Assembly (NCBI GenBank): GCA_017552985.1
Contig: JAFZNO010000134.1
Span: 116,339-180,338 of the forward strand
Source of the DNA: Lachnospiraceae bacterium
GTDB taxonomy: Bacteria; Bacillota; Clostridia; Lachnospirales; Lachnospiraceae
Direction: 5' to 3'
Length of the DNA: 64,000 nucleotides
Positions 16,165 to 25,160 of this stretch are shown in pieces. The notes under the pieces are model-generated. The model was given only the letters and a program-made list of their open reading frames with translations. It was not told where the DNA came from and did not search any database. The translations under genes were made by a program, and so were the position numbers. Numbering within the stretch: position 1 is the stretch's first letter; the number at the start of each line of letters is the position of its first letter.

Positions 16165-17454
16165 TTACTGATTCTTGTTCTTAGGAAGCGGATATTTATA
16201 TTTCTTTGCCTGCTCCAAAAGCGGAGGAACGGTCTTCATCCGCGTAATCTCCATAAGTCCCAGCTTTGTAATGTCAACAACGCAAGTTTTCACGCGGTCC
16301 CGTACGAGGTGACGCTGCATCTCTTTGAGCAGGGCATCCTGATCCTCTTGATTTGTCATGTTGATAAAATCAACCAAGATCATGCCGGAAAGATTCCGCA
16401 GTCTGATCTGAAAGGCTATCTCTACGGCCGCCTCCATGTTGATCGCGCGATAATAATCCTGTTCCCCCTTGTGAGCTTCAAATTTGCCCGAATTTACGTC
16501 GATCACCGTCAAGGCTTCCGTAGGCTCTATGATAAGATAAGCGCCTGATTTAAGCCATACGCGCGTATTCAGGGCACCTTCAATCTTTGTGGCAAGGCTG
16601 TAAAGCTTTTCCAAGGGATAATTTCTGTCCTCATACAGACGGATCTGTTTTTCCTGGGGAATAATTTCGGATGACTTCATCTCTTCATATAATTCGGGAT
16701 CATCCGTCACGATCTCTTGATATTCTTCCGGAAGAACGAAATGATTGATCGCATCCTGCCAAGGGCTTGGAGGCGTTTTAATGCAAGTAAATGCACTGCG
16801 ATAAAAGGCATTCTTGAGAAGCTGATAAAACTCTTGAATCAACCCTTCCAATGCGCCGCGAAGCACTTCTGAAGGCACTTCCCGGCATTCCGTACGGACG
16901 ATCAGTCCAACGGGTGGGAAACGATCCAGGTAAGGCAATGGTTCCTCAACCCAGGTCCAAGGCAACATATTTCCATCTTCATCAAAATACTTTCCGACGC
17001 AGATTTCATCACGGATTTCATTTTTCCTTTGTGCGGGAAGCTTTGTGGAAAAATTAGTTTTATTCGAACCAAGCGCAAGCACAAAAAACCGATTGGATAA
17101 GGATATCTTGGTCGTAACGGCAGGCTGTTTTGTCTTCTGGGCCTCCCGTATTCCCTGGACCAGGATCAAATCTCCCTGTCTGGGTTGACGGTTATTCTGT
17201 ATGTCTCTTTTTGTGTCTGACAGATAAAAGGGCGTTTGCATCTGTGAACCGGGAAGAAAACACACGACTCCTTTTTCAATTTCGGCAAAGCATGCATTCA
17301 AATCCTTTACGACGTCGCGTATCCTTGCCACGTAAATGCCGCCCGTAATCTTTTCCTTTTCCCCCTGAAAGGATGCTGCCATCAATTTATTATCTTCAAG
17401 TAAAACGGCGCAACGCCTTTCGCTTATCTTGGTAAAAATGAGTTTCCCGTTCAT
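16165..17454 (-). CDS. rng: Ribonuclease E/G family protein (short, no zinc-link)
   Basis: A 429-residue catalytic-core RNase E/G. An S1-like RNA-binding region lies near the N-terminus (GGIYVARIRDVVKDLNACFAE block). DNase-I-like domain motifs include LTVIDVNSGKF (about 322) and MILVDFINM (about 366), carrying the two Mg-binding aspartates. The sequence stops soon after LGLMEITRMK, so the CPxCxG zinc-link and the small domain of the E. coli enzymes are missing. The start is ATG 17454 with only a weak ribosome-binding site. It follows DUF2344 and the radical SAM gene, a conserved Clostridia association. Confidence 0.88.
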   Translation of the reverse strand: MNGKLIFTKISERRCAVLLEDNKLMAASFQGEKEKITGGIYVARIRDVVKDLNACFAEIEKGVVCFLPGSQMQTPFYLSDTKRDIQNNRQPRQGDLILVQGIREAQKTKQPAVTTKISLSNRFFVLALGSNKTNFSTKLPAQRKNEIRDEICVGKYFDEDGNMLPWTWVEEPLPYLDRFPPVGLIVRTECREVPSEVLRGALEGLIQEFYQLLKNAFYRSAFTCIKTPPSPWQDAINHFVLPEEYQEIVTDDPELYEEMKSSEIIPQEKQIRLYEDRNYPLEKLYSLATKIEGALNTRVWLKSGAYLIIEPTEALTVIDVNSGKFEAHKGEQDYYRAINMEAAVEIAFQIRLRNLSGMILVDFINMTNQEDQDALLKEMQRHLVRDRVKTCVVDITKLGLMEITRMKTVPPLLEQAKKYKYPLPKNKNQ

Positions 17455-17516
17455 GTTGCAAAATTTCCTTTGATCATATCTTTTATTTCATAATGCAATT
17501 TTTCATAAATGCGAAA

Positions 17517-18260
17517 TTAAAAAACAGAACCAACTTCATCCATGGGAATCAGATCGCCGGGATTTTCTTCCGATGCATTGATCCTGGTGTAAACGTCCAG
17601 TCTCGTAATCTTAAGCGCATTCTCCAAAAGCTCTTCCCCCGTCTCTTTCAGAAAGGCTTCCAATACCTGGGAAGGCTTTACGTTCTCACCGCTGGAGGCA
17701 TCTAACGTCATCGTCAGAAATTTCCCCTCGTCATCCCAAGCAAGATCAAAAATACCCTTGCGAAGATCTACTTCCCGTGTACACTTTTTCCCTTCCTTCA
17801 CGTAAGGGATGGAGTCTTTTGCGAGAAATGCATCCAAACGCGCGTGAACGCTGTCAGCATCTGCCTGAAACATGCCAGGGACGCGCCCTTCAAAAAACTC
17901 GACCTGATATTTCGCGGCGGCAACGCTGGCCATGGCATTTCCAGCCCCTTCCGGCAATAATTTTGCACTGACGATCTTGATCTCAGGAACGCTGGCGGCA
18001 TTCAGCCTCTCAATGACGTCTTCCGATGAAGTTATGGTTCCCACCTCAACGTCCATGTATTCACCAAAACTTTCCAGACCAACGCTAAGCGGTGCCGCAA
18101 AGGTTAAGATCTGATGTGGGCTGAAGCCAGTCGTATAACATACGTCGATCTGCGCCCTGCGAAGGCATTTTTGGAAAAAACGCATGACGTCCAGATGTCC
18201 AATATACTGAATGGCACCGGTCTTTTGAAATTTGATGCGAAGCTTGTAATGATCACTCAT
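17517..18260 (-). CDS. DUF2344 (TIGR03936) protein
   Basis: A 247-residue protein of the family that is fused to, or encoded next to, TIGR03960 radical SAM proteins. The N-terminal KLRIKFQKTGAIQYIGHLD and the RRAQIDVCYTTGFSPHQ block are typical. Start chosen at ATG 18260, which overlaps the stop of the radical SAM gene and implies coupling; the longer frame to 18299 would lie wholly inside that gene. Function is unknown. The persistent linkage to RNase G and the radical SAM enzyme suggests an RNA-related role (inference). Confidence 0.88.
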   Translation of the reverse strand: MSDHYKLRIKFQKTGAIQYIGHLDVMRFFQKCLRRAQIDVCYTTGFSPHQILTFAAPLSVGLESFGEYMDVEVGTITSSEDVIERLNAASVPEIKIVSAKLLPEGAGNAMASVAAAKYQVEFFEGRVPGMFQADADSVHARLDAFLAKDSIPYVKEGKKCTREVDLRKGIFDLAWDDEGKFLTMTLDASSGENVKPSQVLEAFLKETGEELLENALKITRLDVYTRINASEENPGDLIPMDEVGSVF

Positions 18261-20142
18261 GATCCAATGCCCTTTCCTCAAAGCAGATGCCGCCGCCAAA
18301 TCTTGCCGCGCCGCAGCCCTGACATTTTAATTTACAATTCTCGGAAATTTTCTCTGCCTGTGCCTTTAACCATTCCCTTTTAAGGAATTCCTTCGTTACG
18401 CCGGCATCAATAAAATCCCAAGGGAAGATCTCATCCAAATCTCTAGGCCTGGAAGTATAGAATTCCGGAGTCAGACCACATTCTTTGATGGTATCGATCC
18501 AGGTCTGATGCTTATAGTATTCGCTCCATGCATCATAAAAACAGCCCTTTTGATATACCTTTAATATGACTTCCGCCAATCTTCTGTCGCCTCTGGCAAG
18601 CACGCCTTCCATAACGCTTGCGTCAGCCTCATGCCAGTTATATTTAATGCTCTTTTGATTCAGCTGTTCAGAGATGCATTTCCTGGTAAAATATGCCTTC
18701 TCAACAAACTCCTCCTTCGTGCACTGAGGGGCCCATTGGAAGGGCGTAAAAGGCTTCGGCACAAAGAACGAAGTGCTGGCAACGATCTGAACACGTCCGT
18801 TGACGCGCTTGTCCTTGGGAACGGTGTCAAAGAATTCCGCAGCGATCTTATTACAAAGCTCTGCGATGCCGCGAATGTCCTCCTCCGTCTCCGTGGGCTG
18901 CCCAAGCATAAAATATAGCTTAACCCGCGTCCAACCGCCTTCAAAAGCCAAATGCGAGCCTTTCAGGATCACTTCTTCCGTAAGGCCTTTGTTAATGACG
19001 TTACGCAGTCTCTGGCTTCCTGCCTCCGGGGCAAAGGTTAAACTGGATTTCTTGACGTCCTGCACCTTGCTCATGACGTCGAGGGAAAAAGCGTCAATGC
19101 GCAGGCTGGGAAGGGATATGTTCACGTGCCTCTGATTACACTCTTCGATCAAATAATCGATCAGCTCCGGAAGTTTTGAATAATCACTGGAGCTCAAGGA
19201 ACTCAAGGTTAACTCCTCGTGCCCCGTGTTATTAAGCATTTCAATGGCGTATTCCTTAAGCTTTTCCACGTTGCGCTCACGCACGGGACGATAGAGCTGT
19301 CCGGCCTGACAGAAACGGCATCCGCGGATGCATCCCCTTTGGATCTCCAATACGACACGGTCCTGGGTGATCTTAACGTAAGGAACCACGGGATTCATGG
19401 GATAATACGTATTGGTCAGATCCATCTCGACCTCTTTTAAGACCGTGGCGGGAACGTCCTCAAATTTGGGAGTAAATGCTTTTATGGTACCATCCTCGTG
19501 ATAGGTTACTTCATAGAGAGAAGGTACGTACATTCCCGGGATCTTCGCCGCTTCCCGAAGGAATTTCTCACGGTCAAACCCATTTTTCTTATGCTTCCGG
19601 TACAGTGCGATCAACTCCGCATAGCGGGTTTCGCCTTCCCCAATATAGAACAAGTCAAAAAAATCAGCAATGGGTTCCGGGTTATAGGTACAGGGACCAC
19701 CGCCGATCACAATGGGACAGTCATTCATGCGATCCTTCGATAAAAGCGGTATCTGCGCAAGATCCAGAACCTGCAAAATGTTTGTGTAGCACATCTCATA
19801 CTGGATCGTTATGCCCAGAAAGTCAAAATCCTTAATGGGATTCTGGGATTCCAGGGCGAACAAGGGAATGTTGTCCTTTCTCATGATGGCGTCCAAATCG
19901 AGCCACGGAGAATAAACGCGCTCACACCACACGCCGTCCATCTGGTTGAACATGTCATACAGAATCTGGATGCCAAGGTGTGACATGCCAATCTCATACA
20001 CGTCAGGAAAACACATGGCAAATCGCACGTCAACCTGAGCCGGATCCTTGATCACGGAATTATACTCATGCCCGATATAACGGGCAGGTTTTTCAATTTG
20101 CATTAAGATGTCGCGGGACAACGCCAGGGAATCATTGTGCAC
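18253..20142 (-). CDS. TIGR03960-type B12-binding/radical SAM protein
   Basis: A 629-residue radical SAM enzyme. The N-terminal region (about 30-200) is a B12-binding-like fold (MCFPDVYEIGMSHLGIQILY). The SAM-cluster motif is in RGCIRGCRFCQAG (about 275-287, CxxxCxxC). A Cys-rich tail, CKLKCQGCGAARFGGGIC, closes the protein and could ligate a second cluster. The start is GTG at 20142 with AGGAGG ten bases upstream. It overlaps the preceding DUF4129 gene and the following DUF2344 gene, so the set is translationally coupled. The reaction is unknown for the family. Confidence 0.88.
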   Translation of the reverse strand: MHNDSLALSRDILMQIEKPARYIGHEYNSVIKDPAQVDVRFAMCFPDVYEIGMSHLGIQILYDMFNQMDGVWCERVYSPWLDLDAIMRKDNIPLFALESQNPIKDFDFLGITIQYEMCYTNILQVLDLAQIPLLSKDRMNDCPIVIGGGPCTYNPEPIADFFDLFYIGEGETRYAELIALYRKHKKNGFDREKFLREAAKIPGMYVPSLYEVTYHEDGTIKAFTPKFEDVPATVLKEVEMDLTNTYYPMNPVVPYVKITQDRVVLEIQRGCIRGCRFCQAGQLYRPVRERNVEKLKEYAIEMLNNTGHEELTLSSLSSSDYSKLPELIDYLIEECNQRHVNISLPSLRIDAFSLDVMSKVQDVKKSSLTFAPEAGSQRLRNVINKGLTEEVILKGSHLAFEGGWTRVKLYFMLGQPTETEEDIRGIAELCNKIAAEFFDTVPKDKRVNGRVQIVASTSFFVPKPFTPFQWAPQCTKEEFVEKAYFTRKCISEQLNQKSIKYNWHEADASVMEGVLARGDRRLAEVILKVYQKGCFYDAWSEYYKHQTWIDTIKECGLTPEFYTSRPRDLDEIFPWDFIDAGVTKEFLKREWLKAQAEKISENCKLKCQGCGAARFGGGICFEERALDHE

Positions 20143-21379
20143 TCTTGTTTTTCCTCCTGAAAGCCAGTTGCATTTGTTTTAAGTCCTCTTTTGTACAAGA
20201 GGCGGTAGAATATCTGGCTTTCTCATATATGTCAGCCAGATCGGGGGTTTTCTCCATTGCGGAAAACTCTCTGGCAGTCGTTCTGTAAAGCTCGGATGAA
20301 GACAATGCACTGGCCAGGGCTTTCTTCCGATATAGCTTCCGGATGCGAAGGGTGATGGAATCCTTCTGGTCATCCTCATCGTCTGACGCAACGTTCTCGA
20401 TGTCGATTTTTTCCCTTACGTCAATGACCTCTTCCTCTTCTTCCGATACCACGTAAGGATGCTTTGCAAATGCTGCAAGCAGAAACTTAAGGATTTTAAT
20501 CCCAATGCGGATCAAAAAGAAAGCAACCGCCAAGATGGCCAAAGCAAATATGATCTTTTCCAGAATTTGCCAAAAGATGGAAGGATTTGGCTGCGTAAGG
20601 AAAAAGTTATTCGTCAGCTCCGATTCCGTACCGTCGGACGCCAGTTCGTTAACTTTCTCCCGAAACAAAATTTTACCAAGAAAACGCAGGATGATCCTGG
20701 CGATCTCATTAAACTTATTTAAGACTCCATGGAAAAACTCATCGGAAATCGTCGTGCTGACAATGATCGTCAACGGCAAGATCAAAATGGATAAATACTT
20801 TGTCGCAGCTCCCATGCCGGTGATCAAGATCTTTTTGTCCGGCATGTTGGAAGAGGTCTCATCATTGATGCTGGTAAAATGAAAATACTGATCCACGTAG
20901 AATGCCATGAAATAAGACATGGAGGATATCACGACGGACAGATAACTGTAAAAAGCCACGTAAGTATGAGTCGTAACCAGCGCTATCATCGCAAAAATAA
21001 AATTCACTGCCATGGGAAATACCGGATGGATCGGATAAGTAAAGCTTCCCTTTCTCCGGAAGAACCGTATGGTTGACATCGCCAGATAAAAGATGGCAGT
21101 CATTTGATAATAGGACTTAAAATAGGCGGAATCCATGGGAAATACGGAAATGATCCCGAAATAAACCACAAAAGACGCGAGCATCAAGAGGAAGCTTTGC
21201 ACGAGTTCTCTGGCTACAAACAAAACAACGGGAAACGTTCCCAAGAGGATCCAGCAGATCAGTTCCGGACCCGTGATGGAACTGATCTCAGGGAAAAAGA
21301 GAACAAAGAGGAAGATCGTCCAATGATTTGTCATGGCCGCAAAAAATTCCCTAAGCAGTATGGTCTTTGGTCTTCGCAT
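20132..21379 (-). CDS. Membrane protein with C-terminal DUF4129-like domain (TgpA-type without transglutaminase)
   Basis: A 415-residue protein with about six to seven membrane helices up to residue 200, another at about 287-310, an acidic linker (EEEEEVIDVREK) and a soluble tail. The tail LYRKKALASALSS...TAREFSA...LADIYEKARYS resembles DUF4129, which ends TgpA-like membrane transglutaminases next to MoxR/DUF58. No transglutaminase Cys-His-Asp domain is present between the membrane part and the tail. A role with its MoxR and DUF58 neighbours in envelope homeostasis is inferred from context. Confidence 0.65.
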   Translation of the reverse strand: MRRPKTILLREFFAAMTNHWTIFLFVLFFPEISSITGPELICWILLGTFPVVLFVARELVQSFLLMLASFVVYFGIISVFPMDSAYFKSYYQMTAIFYLAMSTIRFFRRKGSFTYPIHPVFPMAVNFIFAMIALVTTHTYVAFYSYLSVVISSMSYFMAFYVDQYFHFTSINDETSSNMPDKKILITGMGAATKYLSILILPLTIIVSTTISDEFFHGVLNKFNEIARIILRFLGKILFREKVNELASDGTESELTNNFFLTQPNPSIFWQILEKIIFALAILAVAFFLIRIGIKILKFLLAAFAKHPYVVSEEEEEVIDVREKIDIENVASDDEDDQKDSITLRIRKLYRKKALASALSSSELYRTTAREFSAMEKTPDLADIYEKARYSTASCTKEDLKQMQLAFRRKNKSAQ

Positions 21380-21415
21380 CTCATCCTCTCCTTTCTCTTG
21401 ATCATTTTCACTTCT

Positions 21416-22537
21416 TTATATGCGGATCATTTTTAAGCTGCCATGTAAAGGCGCCGGTATCTTTTCAGGATGAAAGGCGCCCGTATTTGGGTAAAACCAG
21501 GAAAAAGCGCCACCCTGCATCGCAAATTCACAGATAGTCTGCGTAAAGGCCTCGGTATTGGTTGCGGAAATAAAACAGGTATAAGAATTCTCATTATCTA
21601 TCATGATCTTCTTGGCAAACAGTTTTCCAAAGTCAAGTGCATCCTTTTCGACGCAAACCCGCGCAAGGCCGCGAAGGATCGCCGATTGCTGGTTCTTTCC
21701 CTTGCCGGCACTTCTCATCAGCGGTTCTCCCGTGATGACGTCCGGTCCGTTACAGTAAAAGGACACTTTGATTCCCTGATCCAAAAGATACTTTACCAGA
21801 CTGGCCGCCAGCCTGATCAAAAGCTCCATGTTTTCATAATTCTTCAGATAACTGGGATCTTCCATGTTCAAGAAGATGCGGACTGTTTTTGGAGCCGTGT
21901 AATTCTTTTGATTTACCATAAAGGACCCAGTTTTTGCCGTAGCTTTCCAGTTGATGCTTTTCATGCTGTCAAAAGGCTGATATTCCCTGATGCCGCGAAG
22001 CTCAAACGGATCTTCATAGAGATTTCTTTTGGTGAGCATCTCACCGTTTAACTGCTGAAGCATCATTTGAAACTCTTTGTTTTCGAAAGGCTTTGGAAGA
22101 ACGTAAATACATTCCGAAGGATGGAAGGAGGAATGCATCTCATAGGACATAAAGAGATCATAACCCGTAAGATCTACGTTGTTGATCAGATAATATCCTC
22201 GTTTTGCCCCAACAAAATGAAGGGTTCTGGTGATCCGCTCTCCTCGGTTTACCTGGAATACGTCCTTGTGGTAAAACTGATCCGTGGTATCTGAACCCTT
22301 ATTTTTGTCAAACGTTAAATGTTTGTCCGTCTGAAATCTGACGATGAGTGCGGAAAGAGGAAGCTTTTTGCGGTTTTCCACCACGATCTGAAGCTTTCCG
22401 TCCTGCCGCTCCACGATTTCAGAATTAAGGAATTTCACCGTTACGTCGAGATTTTCATTCCAGTGTGTTTGATAATATTTCCTTTGGATATAATACGCAC
22501 CAAGAATGAGCACGGCGATCAAAATGGTTTGTATCAT
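21416..22537 (-). CDS. DUF58 domain protein
   Basis: A 373-residue protein with an N-terminal membrane helix (about 1-17) followed by the DUF58 region; the diagnostic block IREYQPFDSMKSINWKATAK begins near residue 182. DUF58 proteins pair with MoxR AAA+ ATPases in stress-related or envelope chaperone systems; several carry vWA-like folds. The start overlaps the moxR stop by four bases, giving translational coupling. Molecular function is unknown. Confidence 0.85.
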   Translation of the reverse strand: MIQTILIAVLILGAYYIQRKYYQTHWNENLDVTVKFLNSEIVERQDGKLQIVVENRKKLPLSALIVRFQTDKHLTFDKNKGSDTTDQFYHKDVFQVNRGERITRTLHFVGAKRGYYLINNVDLTGYDLFMSYEMHSSFHPSECIYVLPKPFENKEFQMMLQQLNGEMLTKRNLYEDPFELRGIREYQPFDSMKSINWKATAKTGSFMVNQKNYTAPKTVRIFLNMEDPSYLKNYENMELLIRLAASLVKYLLDQGIKVSFYCNGPDVITGEPLMRSAGKGKNQQSAILRGLARVCVEKDALDFGKLFAKKIMIDNENSYTCFISATNTEAFTQTICEFAMQGGAFSWFYPNTGAFHPEKIPAPLHGSLKMIRI

Positions 22538-23478
22538 TTTTCAAAATCCTCTGTAGGAACAACCGTGTCCTTGACAACCGATTGAATGAATTTATCGCAA
22601 TCCTGGCTCTTTCCATATCCAAGAATGATTCTGTGGATAAGCACTGCCTGTGCAACTGCCTTCACGTCATCCGGGATCATAAAGTTCCTGCCAAGAAGAC
22701 AAGCCCTTGCCTTTGCCGCATGCATGAGTGCAAGCGTTCCTCTGGGGCTGACGCCCATAAGCACGTCATTATTCTTTCTCGTGGAGCTGGTCATGCGGAC
22801 AACGTAATCCAACATGGCAGAAGAAACGTGAACTGCCGCAGCTTCCTTCCGGACTGCTTCCAGTTCTTCGCCGGTTACGACGCTGGTAAGCGTATCAAGC
22901 GGATCGCTGTCCATGTATTTTAACAGGATGTTGATCTCCTCTTCGTGTGCAGGGAAGCCTACGGAGAGCTTCATCATGAAACGGTCCAGCTGCGCCTCGG
23001 GAAGAGGGAACGTACCTGCCGTTTCCACGGGGTTCTGCGTTGCGATGACAAAGAAGGGATCTCCGGGCAAAAAGGTCTGTCCGTCAATGGTAACCTGACG
23101 CTCTTCCATTACCTCCAAAAGACCCGCCTGGGTTCTGGGCGTTGCGCGGTTGATCTCGTCGGCCAGCAAAATATTGGTAAATACGGGACCTTTTTTCATC
23201 ACAAATTCCCCAGTTTTCGGATCATAAACGTTCAATCCGGTGACGTCCGTCGGAAGCAGATCCGGCGTAAACTGGATTCTGGAAAACTGAAGGTCAAAGG
23301 ATTTCGCCAAAGCCTTTGCAAGCTTCGTTTTACCCGTTCCGGGAACGTCCTCCAAAAGCACGTGACCTCCCGCCACCATGGAAGTGATCAAAAGGGAAAG
23401 AACGTCTTCCTTGCCAACAATAACCTTACTTAAATTTTCTACTAATTTCTCATGAAATTCACTGCCCTTGTTTGCCAT
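22534..23478 (-). CDS. MoxR-family AAA+ ATPase
   Basis: A 314-residue AAA+ chaperone-like ATPase: Walker A in EDVPGTGKTKLAKAL (about 39-53), Walker B in LLADEINRATPRTQ (about 102-115), sensor 1 in IATQNPVE and an arginine-rich C-terminal lid. MoxR proteins act with DUF58/vWA partners, encoded directly downstream here. GAAAGG precedes ATG 23478. It heads a six-gene minus-strand run (MoxR, DUF58, DUF4129 protein, radical SAM, DUF2344, RNase G) with overlaps or short gaps throughout. Confidence 0.92.
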   Translation of the reverse strand: MANKGSEFHEKLVENLSKVIVGKEDVLSLLITSMVAGGHVLLEDVPGTGKTKLAKALAKSFDLQFSRIQFTPDLLPTDVTGLNVYDPKTGEFVMKKGPVFTNILLADEINRATPRTQAGLLEVMEERQVTIDGQTFLPGDPFFVIATQNPVETAGTFPLPEAQLDRFMMKLSVGFPAHEEEINILLKYMDSDPLDTLTSVVTGEELEAVRKEAAAVHVSSAMLDYVVRMTSSTRKNNDVLMGVSPRGTLALMHAAKARACLLGRNFMIPDDVKAVAQAVLIHRIILGYGKSQDCDKFIQSVVKDTVVPTEDFEK

Positions 23479-23524
23479 GTCCCTTTGTTCCTTTCTGCAA
23501 GAATCATGCTTACGGATACGTTAT

Positions 23525-23553
23525 ATTGTACCATAAAACTCTTTAATGCACAA
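23525..23553 (-). promoter_or_regulatory. Sigma-A promoter of the moxR operon
   Basis: On the minus strand: TTGTGC (23548-23553), 17 bases, TACAAT (23525-23530), about 45 bases before ATG 23478. Confidence 0.65.
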
Positions 23554-23613
23554 TAGTTCTATGGACTGGGACAACGGCATATTCTTGAATGAATCTTAAA
23601 GAGGACGAGACTT

Positions 23614-23811
23614 ATGAAAAACCGTAATACAGAGGGCATAAGGGCATGGATCACGTGTTTTTTGTTTTGCGTGATCTTATTGTGCCATCGTACCAACGCG
23701 TTGCCATTTGGAAGGGATCTTGCACAAAAGGTCTTTGAAAACGTGGCGATCCGCTATGATGAAATTCTTTCCAGGGGATTGAGCGTTTTATTCGAAAACG
23801 TAACAAAATAA
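23614..23811 (+). CDS. Small membrane or secreted peptide, 65 residues
   Basis: The short frame has a basic N-terminus, one hydrophobic helix (about 12-27, WITCFLFCVILLCH) and an amphipathic tail (LAQKVFENVAIRYDEILS). AGAGGA lies nine bases before ATG 23614 and a terminator follows its stop directly, which argues that it is a real, separately transcribed gene. I do not recognise the family. It could be a signal-peptide-bearing secreted peptide, since ALPFG after the helix could be a cleavage region. Confidence 0.55.
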   Translation: MKNRNTEGIRAWITCFLFCVILLCHRTNALPFGRDLAQKVFENVAIRYDEILSRGLSVLFENVTK

Positions 23812-23812
23812 A

Positions 23813-23851
23813 GGGCTTAGGTCTGCTTGACCCAAGCCCGATGCTGTTTTT
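23813..23851. terminator. Bidirectional terminator at the end of the his operon
   Basis: Stem GGGCTTAGGTC / GACCCAAGCCC with a 5-base loop. It is followed by TTTTT on the plus strand and TTTATTTTG on the minus strand, serving both the small peptide gene and hisIE. Confidence 0.75.
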
Positions 23852-25133
23852 ATCGATTTGCCAGTTCTGTCGTGATGTCTTCCCAGGTAACGCCCTTTTC
23901 AGCCATCAGAACCATTACGTGATATAAGAAATCACTGATCTCATACTTGATTTCATTGGGATTCGGATTCTTTGCAGCAATGACGATCTCCGTTGCTTCC
24001 TCTCCCAGTTTCTTTAGGATCTTGTCGATACCCTTGTCAAATAAGTAATTTGTATAGGAGCCTTCCTTGGGATGAATCTTCCGGTCCTTGATCACCGCAA
24101 AGACTTCTTCAAATACCTGCAGCGGATTGTCTGCTTCCTCGTAATCCTTCTTCGCGATCTCGTTAAAGAAACAGCTCCTTGCTCCCGTATGGCAGGCAAC
24201 GCCAACCTGATTTACCTTCGCCAGGATCGTATCAAGATCACAGTCGGCAGTCAGACTCCTTACGTGCTGGAAATGACCGCTGGTCTCACCCTTCATCCAC
24301 TGAGACTGGCGGGACCTGCTGTAATAATGCATTTTCCCAGTCTTTATGGTATCAATGTAGGCCTGTTCATTCATGTAGGCCACCATCAACACTTCCAAGG
24401 TACGGTAATCCTGTACCACGACGGGAACCAAACCGTCTGGACCTTTCTTGAAATCCTCCCAGGAATACGCCGCCTCAAACTTCTCGATCTCAACGCCGTT
24501 TTGCTCACAGAGTTCTTTCAGGGAAGGAATCTCATTTACGTTATCGTTGATAGTGTTGCCCGTAATGCCGCAAACGTTATCCTGCTCAAGGATTTCCATG
24601 AATTTGTTCAAGGCAATCTGGTTGATAAAGACAAGGCAAGGCATCTTAGTGATGTCGGCAACCTCACGGATAATGTGAGGATTTAAGAGCACCAGGCCGG
24701 AAAGGAACTCATTCGCAACGTTCAGGTTGTCAAATATGGTCTCCACCTTTCCAAAACAAGCCAGGATCTTATCCTTTCCGAACTTCTGGGAAACTTCCTG
24801 TGTCAGCGCCACGTTTCCTTCCAACTCATAGTTTAAGATAACTTTCTTGCATCCGGCATAAAGAAGCTTTTTCACGTCTTCCATACGCTTAATGTTTCCG
24901 GCCCCGATGACGTCGCACTCAACGTTTGCGCAAATCTCCTTGATCAGATCCAGCGCCGCCTCATGCTCCTGATCTCCCTTTGAAAGATCAAAAATGATCA
25001 GTTCGTCTATGCCTGCTTCATCATAAGACTTAGCCAGGCGAAGGGGATCCGTTTCGCGGATGGCCAAATCATTTAAGTTTTTCACGGCATGCTCCTGCCA
25101 TAAATAAATGCAACCTACAAATCTTTTCTTCAT
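23850..25133 (-). CDS. hisIE: HisIE (PRA-CH/PRA-PH) with degenerate HisA/HisF-like N-terminal domain
   Basis: A 427-residue fusion. Residues 1-215 resemble a HisA/HisF TIM barrel (ETDPLRLAKSYDEAGIDELI) but lack the usual catalytic aspartates: the first strand reads GCIYLWQEHAV instead of a D-containing CLDVxxG, and the later DxxxDG block is absent. Residues about 216-325 are phosphoribosyl-AMP cyclohydrolase HisI (RSRQSQWMKGETSGH, Zn-ligand CHTGARSCF). Residues about 335-427 are phosphoribosyl-ATP pyrophosphatase HisE (KLGEEATEIVIAA). HisI and HisE look intact and catalyse steps two and three of histidine synthesis. It is the last gene of the operon. Confidence 0.88.
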   Translation of the reverse strand: MKKRFVGCIYLWQEHAVKNLNDLAIRETDPLRLAKSYDEAGIDELIIFDLSKGDQEHEAALDLIKEICANVECDVIGAGNIKRMEDVKKLLYAGCKKVILNYELEGNVALTQEVSQKFGKDKILACFGKVETIFDNLNVANEFLSGLVLLNPHIIREVADITKMPCLVFINQIALNKFMEILEQDNVCGITGNTINDNVNEIPSLKELCEQNGVEIEKFEAAYSWEDFKKGPDGLVPVVVQDYRTLEVLMVAYMNEQAYIDTIKTGKMHYYSRSRQSQWMKGETSGHFQHVRSLTADCDLDTILAKVNQVGVACHTGARSCFFNEIAKKDYEEADNPLQVFEEVFAVIKDRKIHPKEGSYTNYLFDKGIDKILKKLGEEATEIVIAAKNPNPNEIKYEISDFLYHVMVLMAEKGVTWEDITTELANR

Positions 25134-25160
25134 GTTTGCTCCCGTCTCGTCAGTAAAAAA

